Notes under the pieces: model-generated
What the model was told of the DNA's origin: nothing
Database searches by the model: none
The model's input: the letters and a program-made list of their open reading frames with translations, nothing else
NCBI GenBank assembly: GCA_964059195.1
Contig: CAXKWD010000004.1
Coordinates: forward strand, 124,096,043 to 124,160,042
From: Ectobius pallidus
Lineage: Eukaryota > Arthropoda > Insecta > Blattodea > Ectobiidae
Direction: 5' to 3'
DNA length: 64,000 bases
Shown: piece after piece, positions 55,376 through 64,000 of the stretch
Numbering within the stretch: position 1 is the first letter of the stretch
Layout: every line of letters starts with the position of its first letter
Made by a program: the position numbers and the translations under genes

Positions 55376-55915
55376 ACCCTTCAAATTTTGATATAAAATA
55401 AAAATATATATTACATGGAGTATGCACTCAGTTGCTTTTTCCTCAGGCAAAGATTTATAAATTGTTCACCACGCAAGACGCCTGAGTTTATGCAAACAAC
55501 CGCTTACTTATAACTACCCTGCAGAAATTTGTGCGAAAATCAAGAGAAAAAAGTTTCAACCCTAAGTATAAAAGCACCTCGCCCCAAAATTTAAACAAAA
55601 TCGTTAGAGCTATTTTCAATCAAATCACGAAAAATGAAACTTTATTTCTGTAAACTGGTGGTCAAACTAGAGACGGTAGTCGCCGATCTCCGAATCACAT
55701 TCCACAGGGTATCGAACCTAAATTAAAATGTTGTTTTTATACGATTTTCCGTTCTCGAGCTATGCTGTTCACAGACAAGGACAGACGTTATTTCTGAAAT
55801 TTTTTTTTTTTTTAAATTAAGGCACGTAAAAATTGCACATCGAATTGCACATCGAATTACAGGGCCAAACGCAATATTTCCTACCTACGGTACGAGTAGA
55901 GAAAGTAAAAATTAA
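55211..55915. repeat. Dispersed repeat related to 9.0-9.6 kb
   Basis: Shares CTCACATAACTTT, TACGATTTTCCGTTCTCGAGCT, GCTGTTCACAGAC and a terminal GAGTAGAGAAAGTAAAA with about 9080-9575. No coding capacity is seen, and the class is unknown. Confidence 0.5.
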
Positions 55916-57182
55916 ATTAATCATCTAAATAGTGAAATTAAAATGGCATAACTTAGGCCTACTTATTTTAAACTTTTTTAAACAACTGCAGAATTAACGT
56001 GTTTTACATATTAATATTTCATAACTCGAATAGTACTGCTGAGATAAAAATGTGTCCAAAATTAGGCTGCTTTCCTTTACCGTGCAAACAATTCGCACAT
56101 TAGCTGATTTTGGGATGAGTAACCGAGTTAATAATATTGTCCCACTCTTTATCATTTTTAAATTGGTTCAACGGTTTAAAAGGTCACCGTAAAGTGCAGA
56201 CTGAATTGATAATAATCTGGTATAAACGTATAACTCACAATTCGAATATAATACTCTATCTGCACTGAACAGACATGTGTCTGAATAACCATGGTTCTCT
56301 CTTTCAAGAGAAGATAGGAAGCAGAGGGCATGGAAACTGTTGTGTGCTCAGTAACATGTATTTGTTGACTTGCCTCTTAGCATGCAATGTAATAAGTAGC
56401 GACGTCATACTCATTTTCCTATCCGCACTGCATTTCCTTACTTATCTTGCGAAACAGAATTTCCGGCTGTAACCATTTTCTGTGTTATTTAGTAGCAGAT
56501 TAAGACTGTTACACAGATACTACAAGCCTTTATCGTATTTAGAAAGATTGCAGCATTGGCAACACTGTAACCAACTGTAACTGTATTAATTAGTAGGTTG
56601 AAACTAGTCACTTTCTTGTATTGCAATTAGGTAGGCTACTAGCAGGGACGGACAGGCCATATGGACATTCGGGAAAATTTGTGCGCCGCCCCCCCCTAAT
56701 TTTCGTTGAAAGACGCCGGTTGACCACATCTTATTATTATTATTATTTTATAACCTGAAAATAAGCAGAGGGATGAGCTATGCGAGCAGATAGAGAATGA
56801 AATATTTTATGCTGACGTCCATTGAAAGGGGAATTCTACAAAACCTTAACTGTAATGGCATTATTAATCACCTTGGGAAAGAAGAGTGCACTATTGAAAT
56901 CTCTTCTTGTTGTTTAATGTAAATGTGTTCACTGCCGGGACCTGTGTGTATACTGGCATTTTAAATCATTGCTAGGGCCCGGATTTCGATGACTTAGCAT
57001 CTTTTTTCTGATTATGCCAGGACAATGCTCTGTGAAATAACTTTTATGGTTCTTTTTTCTGCATTTGTTGACATTTTCTCTGATAAGTTATTTTTTTACG
57101 GGTTATAAGCCATTTTAAAGGAAAAATCCAGTTTTCTTTGTCATTTTTAGCTAGTTTGGTTGCACTATTCTTATAATACTAG
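55916..57182. other. Unassigned AT-rich region
   Basis: No gene supported. A short (ATT)n run lies at 56731-56746 and a C-run at 56688-56696. Confidence 0.4.
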
Positions 57183-57184
57183 TA

Positions 57185-57470
57185 CGAGGGTAAGTCAATA
57201 AATATCTGTATTTTTTGTTTAATTTTTTGTAAATTGGCTGTAGGCTACCGCTTTGTGCTCACACGCGTCATCTTGTTCATTTATCTCCGCTTGTGGAATG
57301 TTTGACCGTAATGACTCCACTGTATTTTGCGCTGTTGCACATTAAACATGGCTGCATCGCTCAGCGTTTGCACCAAAGAACAGCGAAATCCATCGAACAC
57401 TCCGCACAATATGGGGACGATGTTTACCACGGCGAAGCGTGCACGAATGGATTGAAAGTTCAACCTTACA
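57185..57470 (+). mobile_element. mariner 5' fragment with transposase N-terminus
   Basis: CGAGGGTAAGTCAATAAATATC directly after TA resembles a mariner terminal repeat. About 165 bp later an ATG opens MAASLSVCTKEQR, the start of a mariner transposase, and after frame changes IEHSAQYGDD and LPRRSVHEWIES follow in the expected order. This is the DNA-binding HTH part; the DDD catalytic domain is missing. The match stops where SINE-like sequence starts. Confidence 0.75.
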
Positions 57471-57590
57471 TGCGAAGGAAAAGTGCTGCAAATCTCCAAC
57501 GGAATCTTGTCCCGACCGGGAATCAAACCCGGGCCTGTTACCTGAGGACAGCGAACGCATCCCCTATTTGCGTCTTGCCATTCGTACAAT
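57471..57590 (-). mobile_element. tRNA-derived SINE fragment, family 3, next to mariner
   Basis: The reverse strand has GGGGATGCGTTCGCTGTCC and a B-box-like GGGTTTGATTCCCGG, matching 26875-26960. It abuts the broken end of the mariner fragment. Confidence 0.65.
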
Positions 57591-57904
57591 AGGCTATAGC
57601 CTATAATTTTTATGGTATAGAATAAAGCATGGAGATCAAGGGTGGTCACGATGCTTGTTGTGATGACAGTAGTAACCATTACCTTAATCCCAGTCATTAT
57701 GTACCCCATTTCTCCGTAATTAGCCATATCGTAATAGCTTACTCTTCTCTGTATAGGCACATTTACTTAAAGGTCGGACTGACAATGGGCGATGTCATTG
57801 TCAAAATCATCCAAAAACGCGATTTTTTTTTATCATGTAGCAATAGTTGGGTTTATGATAAGGAGCAACATCCATCCAATGAATTGTAGACACAAATATA
57901 GCGA

Positions 57905-58140
57905 CACTTTATTTACCACATTTATTTATTTAATCTGTATTTACATAAAAAATATCACCATTAACTTTGCGAATATTTATTATTGGTACCACAGATAATA
58001 GGAACCGGTGATACATCGTAATAATTGTGACATATCAATACATGTGAACAAACAGAAGAAGCAATGTGATTGTTTCATATCATGCAGCGGTTTTTTTAAA
58101 TATAATTTTCAACACATTTATTTTAAAGAAGGTTTTTTTT
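57905..58140. repeat. Direct repeat, copy 1
   Basis: About 235 bp matching 58765-58995, with phrases CACCATTAACTTTGCGAATATTTATTA and GGAACCGGTGATACATCGTAATAATTGTGACAT. Distance between copies is about 855 bp. Confidence 0.8.
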
Positions 58141-58764
58141 TTATATCTTTCTACACAAGAATTTGGCACCATTACTAACAACAGTGACTTCCATAATACA
58201 TCTCTAAAATAGGACGTCAATATAGCATCATTACAAATAAGTGAATAATAACAGGATATCGAAAGGAAAGCGTCTAACCCTATTGCTTCAATTACATTTC
58301 TTTTCAAGCCAGCATACGATTTTCTTTTGGAATTTGATTTCACGGATTACTTGGACCTAATATAAAAGCGTCTGTTTTCTTATTACGTTCATAGTATAGG
58401 GTAATAGATATAAAATTAATATTTTTACTTCTTTCTTTATTTTAATGGAAATGCATCACAATACTCAGTTTTATTTCCAAATTACGTGGAACTCGAGAAG
58501 AGCTTTGACCATGTTGGAGAACTTAGTAGGACTACATACACACGAGATCATTGGTACGGCAACAGATCGCTCTTACAGACGACCGACCAAGAACATGATT
58601 TATTTTAAGAGAGTGTTGTGCATTTTATCATTAATATTTTCATTTACTATGGTGGGTGATTTCTTCCAGAAAATGCTTCCATTTGTTGTGAAAATGTTGA
58701 GGGAATCTATCCTGTTTAAATAAATAAATGAAGAACTCGTTAGTTTTAAATACAGCAACATTTG
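58141..58764. other. Sequence between the direct repeats
   Basis: Contains open frames at 58080-58343 (-) and 58445-58723 (+, 93 codons). Neither shows a known motif. The layout of two repeats around a roughly 620 bp interior could be an LTR-like element or a local tandem duplication; no TG/CA ends are evident. Confidence 0.35.
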
Positions 58765-58995
58765 ATTTGGCACATGTATTTATTTTATCTGTATTTACAT
58801 AAAACTATCACCATTAACTTTGCGAATATTTATTACAGTATCTATTACCACAGCTAATAGGAACCGGTGATACATCGTAATAATTGTGACATACCAATAC
58901 ATGTGAATAAACAGAAGCAAAGTGATTGTTTAATATCATGTAGCGGTTGTCTTTTAACATTTTCATCACATTCATTTTAAAAAGGAGTTTCATAA
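58765..58995. repeat. Direct repeat, copy 2
   Basis: Second copy of the 57905-58140 sequence, in the same orientation, with small indels. Confidence 0.8.
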
Positions 58996-61900
58996 TTTAT
59001 TTTATATAAACTAATAAATGTCTTCAATTTATTTTCCACGCGGTTACATTGCAGAATCATACACTCTTCTTGTAAACGAAGTTCCTTTCTGGAATGAAAT
59101 CAGTAAATATAGTTAGCTGATTGCTGAGTCTGTTCACCAAGGAAGCGTGCAAACAACTGCTTTCTATCGGAATAAAATGCGAACTTTTTAAACTTGATTT
59201 TCTTGCACTCGGGTTAATGACATCGTCTCGCTGATAGGCTGATTTTTAAAGACGAGTGTACTCATTGATATCATCGGAAGAAATTCAATCTCATTACTTA
59301 AGGATTTGCTCTGTGTCATTCTCGTACAAAATGTATTTGTGTTTTAACAATCTTGATGACAAGACGCCGAATCTCACATGGAGTTATAGCACAGTATACT
59401 GTGATTATAGTACCAGAGGATATTCTAATGGAAGTAAGTTAGTTTAAAACAAGTCTTAATTGGACGTCGATTTCCAAATATTGTGATTTCTAAAACGCAA
59501 CATCCGCTTTTATCCTACAGAAGGGGTTGGAATGTTGTTTGATAGATCATTTAATTCAAATTATGGACGACTCGCTAGAACAAGTGTGTAATGTTACATA
59601 AAACCCATATCTGGTATTCGAATACGGCTACAAAAAACAATCCATGATGTGAAATTGAATATTGAGCTATTTTGAGGTGTCTTTAGCATTAGTAAAATAT
59701 CCAGAAAGTGAGATACCGTAGCCTATGGTACTAAAGATGATGATGGGTTTATAATGTGTTTAAATATAGGCCTACTATATGTTGTTGGGTCCCGTTGTGC
59801 TTGATCACTAAAATAAAAGTTTGATGCCTTGAGCTCAACATTTATTTGATTTAATAAAATAAAGTAAAGTAAAGTAAATCTTGAACAGGGTGTACAGTTT
59901 AGAGGCATGCTTCAATTACATTCCAGTGTTTTAATAACATGACAGTTTACCGTAGTTACGATATCTTGTAAGGAGGACAAAAATAATACAATTAAATATT
60001 TTGTTTAAATATACGATCTGTTTGAGTACTAAAATAATTTCGTAATATTATGTTCTAAATGATCATTTATAAAAGAATATTATAACCATGCGCAAACTCT
60101 GACAGAGCAGAATAACGATATTATTCTACTGTAATCGTAAAATGTCCGGGGGGGGGGGAGAACATAAGAGGAGTAGAGTTAAAAGCTTTGAGGATAAAAA
60201 GAAGAAACATAAAATGATAAATTAACGGGAGTTGAGCTAGCTAGCTAGACACTCCGGTATTTCGGCTGGAACTTTATTTAAAATAACACCCTTCGTCCTT
60301 TATTGTTGGCATAACCCTAATGGCAACGTGGAACAAATTAAATATTACAAATTTGTAAAAAAAAAAAACAAACAAACAAACAAACAAAAAACAGTTTTAC
60401 AGTCTTCTATAGATTTTTCTCTGCTGTATGTTTTAGTGCATAAAATTCAAATACGCATAGAATAATATTTCTTGTTATATAGAACAAATTACCCTTATAT
60501 TATACACAGGCTACAAACAAATTACGTAGGGCTATATATGAAATAATTTTCTTAACTAACTACAAAGTGTTTTGTTTACCCTCTCTCGTATGAAGTAATT
60601 ATAAACCAAAGTTGCTAATAATATAGCTGCATCGAAACGGGCACTTGTTTCATGATGTAATTTTAATAGCACCAATAGCGTTAAGGTTAAATAAACTAGG
60701 TAACATTAATGCTCTCAACGGAAGGCGTAGTTGAATTACACGTAGAGGAACTGCGTTTATTTTACTGTCTATATTCTACAACTTGTTTGACCCCCATTGT
60801 AGATGCCATTACTCTGCACCTGCTGTATACAGGGATATAGCCTATTATGCCAAGTCTCGCAACTATTACTGGCTGTAAACACGAACGCTGTGTATATTGC
60901 ACTATGAACTTCCACCATTATTCTCAATCTAGAAGCACAGAACAATATACAGTAAGAAAAAGTTTACTTAAATTTTCTAATGAACAAAAGTTATTTTTAG
61001 CAAATTACATTAGTCTATCTTTGGTCTATGTAAGGATTTTCAGCTGCTGAGTTAATAACATTTTTATTAGTGAGTTCTGGGTGGATCAGGAATAGTTTCA
61101 ATAATAGACTTACTACGGTTTTTCCCCTATGATTATGAAATGAAGTTAACATACCCACACACTCTAGGTGAGATACGAAATATGAGTATTTCTAAATAAG
61201 GGAAAGGAAACGAAGTTATATTTATAATAATATCAATCATTATTAGATAATCAACAATATAAATAAAATGACTCAATATATTGACGGTGAAAACGATGTG
61301 CCTAGAAGATAGAAATAATACTCACAGGATAATATTATAATCAGATATGCAATGTTTGTAAAGGGATTGAAGGCTCACGTTTAGCGTGACAAGTACCTAG
61401 CATGATGTTACTGTGTAGGGACAATAACTTCACAGTATAGCAGAGCGCATCGAGTGCATCTACTGCAATCTGCATTAAATTTAGAAAAAATACATTTATT
61501 TATATTCATCATCACAGGTGATCATTTATGCGTATAATACAAATCTGAGTTAATTTATTTGATCATGCTTTATTATAAAAGCTTTATGAAATGTATTCAT
61601 TTTTTTAACTCCACCTGATTAAACATGAGCACATTCTTGCTGTCATAGTTTGACACACTCACCCAAATCCTCCTATAGTACAGTATAGTATAGTAGTTCT
61701 ATAGTATAGAACTTAACCGATGTACAAAGCGAGCCTGATTATAACTTACGATTCCGAAAAGAAGAATGTTACAGGTTACATATAATCTTTTTAAAAATTA
61801 AACATTGATTTCAGCTATGCACTCTTACATGTGGGGAATACATTTGCAGAATTTTTAATTACTGTTTAAATATCTGTGGAATATACCTCGTGAGTCCTTC

Positions 61901-62015
61901 AGTATTCATATTTTTTTTTTAATTATCAATGATTAGACAAGTCCTAATGAATTTGGGTAGGCCCATTGTGCTTCTGCACTGATCTATGACTAAATTCAAT
62001 ACCATTAGTTAAACA
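58996..62015. other. Unassigned AT-rich region
   Basis: No gene supported. Homopolymer runs (G at 60149-60158, A around 60358-60369) and short simple repeats are visible. Confidence 0.4.
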
Positions 62016-62019
62016 AGGG

Positions 62020-62120
62020 TATGGTAGACATGGTTCGTATATAAATTTCTTCTCTTGATCGACCTCAAATGCCTGATGGTAGTCTCTTCCAGTATTATGG
62101 TTTATGGCTACAATATCAGC
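62020..62120 (-). other. Coding-like segment matching 0.15-0.25 kb
   Basis: On the minus strand a frame reads MADIVAINHNTGRDYHQAFE, then VDQEKKFIYEPCLP. The core matches the plus-strand segment at 150-245. The family is not recognised. It is open over 63 codons and has no clear splice signals that I can defend. Confidence 0.35.
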
Positions 62121-62139
62121 CATCTTCGTTAACATAGAA

Positions 62140-64000
62140 TTCCATCTGCTTCAGATTGATAGCTAGAACAGTCAAGTTCTTTTGTTATGTCTCGTAATGA
62201 TAGGAAGTTAGCTTAGGGAGTGAAATACCAGTACCGGTACACCTACTAACTTTCTTAAGGGACAACAAATATTTTATTTTATTATTAAGTTTGTATTATA
62301 TATTCAATATGGTTTAGTTTATCGTAAAGATTACAGTAGGAAAGTAATCAATTTGCTTAAATTTTAATGTTGTATTAGGCTAGTATAAAATCATAAATAT
62401 GTTTAAAAATGTTAAATGGCAAACTTTTGGCGAAACAATAAAAATTGAACCAAACCCATTTAATACGTCCACTTCTTAACTAACTCGCTCTTTGATTACA
62501 AGAAAACCGCTTCCTCACTTGATATTATACACCTTATGTGTCTAATATTTGGTTAAAATGTTTCTTTAAATTACCAATGAGATCTTTTACTTCATGGCTT
62601 ATGGCGTATCCTTAGATTTTCCGTCTTACACAAGAAACTTGATTAAGTATTGAACCGTAGATTAAACATACATTAGCTTCTGTTCGAATTAACGAAAAAC
62701 ATGTTAATAAGATGTTTTTGGATCATACAAATAAGAAGTTAATGGGTTAATCATTGTGGTGTCTAGAAAGGAGACTAAGCACATTCTCATTGAAATTACC
62801 ATCAGCTGTTCCCATCTAACGATTATTATCTCGAAGTTCATAACCACTAGCATTTTGACCTATTAAATCTGATAGTTCAGTAGAGAGACTGGATTTTTGA
62901 TAATCAGCTACATGTGCATCTAGGTTATGTAGATTTCTTGAAATATACATACAAATATGCATCTAAATATGCCTTTACATAATGTATAAAATATGTTGTG
63001 CGTCTTTGTCTGGACTTGAGTTGTGATATGACAAATGATTGTAACACGATCAAAGTTACTGTAGCACTACCTGCACTCTGAATGATTTTTATATCAAAAT
63101 TACTTTCCCAATATCCTGTTATTTTTACTCGACCACACAATTATTCGTGAAATACTCATCTTATTTTATATGAATCACAATTGAATTTTTGGACGTGAAT
63201 TATCAAGTCTACCGTTTCACGGTAGGCTATTATAAATATACAATAAAATATATTTTGCAACATACATCATTTAAAAAGAAAACACATATATAAAGTATCT
63301 GACATATTTCAACACTTTCTGAAAAGGACATTATATAAAGTAGGAAACATTTAAACCTGTTTCAACGTGTCTAATATAATGCGTTATGAATGAACAATAC
63401 CGAATCCTTTCAATTAAATGATTTAAGTTTTCAGGTGTAAAATGATCATTTAATTTATGATAGAATGAAATATTCACAGTGGTGTATATTAATGAATTTT
63501 TCTATTGAAAGAAGTAAATATACGAAGAAATCAACGCCCATAAGTACAGTACTGTTACTGTCGTTAATATATTTGAGCCTGAATTTAAATAAAATTAATT
63601 AATAAATTTAACAAAATCAATATTCTTACTTTTTACTTGCATATTTCACTAGAGGCATACATAATTATCTTCATCTATATTTAAACCTACAGATCGACAT
63701 AATAATTAAATTATTTAATAACCGATATAGATTAAGAACTGGGGCCATTTCACAATTTAAGTTTGCTTTTCGTTGGAATAATATTTTAACCTTTCTACAT
63801 GTTTATCAAAAGTAACCTGTTTCTGATTCAAAATGTATAGTCGTTTAATTCTGTCACAATACGGTATAATTATGTTGGACGAAAGTTATAATTGGGATCA
63901 TAGGTTATAACTATACCACATACTACGATTCACTATGTGCACTTTTCGGAGTTTCGATTTGATTTCACTTTTTTGAACACTAGAGTTATTTCGCAATTAC
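62140..64000. other. Unassigned AT-rich end of window
   Basis: No gene or recognised repeat seen. Confidence 0.4.

Noticed and set aside
58445..58723. 93-codon frame between the direct repeats as a host gene
   Set aside because: No start context, domain or homologous pattern that I recognise; kept only as part of an unassigned stretch.
1..64000. CRISPR arrays, bacterial operons or rRNA genes
   Set aside because: No regularly spaced short direct repeats with unique spacers, no operon-like coding density and no rRNA-like segments are present.

Overview
The window looks like intergenic or intronic DNA from a large-genome insect. The evidence is an AT-rich background, three-base microsatellites, several tRNA-derived SINE families, RTE/CR1-like LINE tails, and mariner, hAT-like and gypsy-like elements. 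A cockroach or termite is my best guess. This is inference from repeat style, because no host marker gene is visible. I found no convincing host gene: every coding stretch with recognisable homology lies in, or derives from, a mobile element.

The standout is a 6.5 kb element at 955-7457. It has very long inverted arms (2174 and 2358 bp), a 6 bp target duplication (GAAGTG) and termini starting AG. Its only recognisable gene is a matrix metalloproteinase (MMP) with signal peptide, cysteine switch, HExGHxxGxxH zinc site, proline-rich hinge, hemopexin domain and hydrophobic C-terminal tail. The gene sits behind its own TATA box and carries two frameshifts. The termini and duplication length resemble Polinton/Maverick elements, but no polymerase, integrase or capsid gene is present. 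It is therefore either a non-autonomous cargo-bearing derivative or a foldback-type element.

Region by region: 8.6 kb, a small palindromic element. 12.4 kb, a SINE. 13.5-18.2 kb, a second long-TIR transposon with a decayed gene for a PIN/XPG-nuclease-like, cysteine-rich protein; its left arm is split by a 1.1 kb insertion. 18.2-25.6 kb, mostly unassigned, with a possible LTR end near 20.9 kb. 25.6-26.5 kb, a composite repeat of three tRNA-derived units, two direct and one inverted. 27.2-31.0 kb, an internally deleted gypsy-like LTR retrotransposon whose two 1181 bp LTRs read as identical. 33.5-36.2 kb, two SINEs and a hAT-like element. 37.4-45.5 kb, a stack of nested insertions: a LINE split by a putative solo LTR and a SINE, next to a roughly 710 bp repeat interrupted by two further DNA elements, with an uninterrupted copy of that repeat at 37.4 kb as reference. 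49.0 kb, a LINE 3' fragment. 51.3 kb, a MITE. 53.2-54.2 kb, a decayed multicopy transposon-type protein gene. 57.2 kb, a mariner 5' fragment next to a SINE. 57.9-59.0 kb, a direct repeat pair. The remainder to 64 kb is AT-rich and largely featureless.

The two long-TIR elements share a design. In each, the 3' end of the cargo gene runs into an inverted arm, so the opposite arm carries an inverted copy of the gene's last part.
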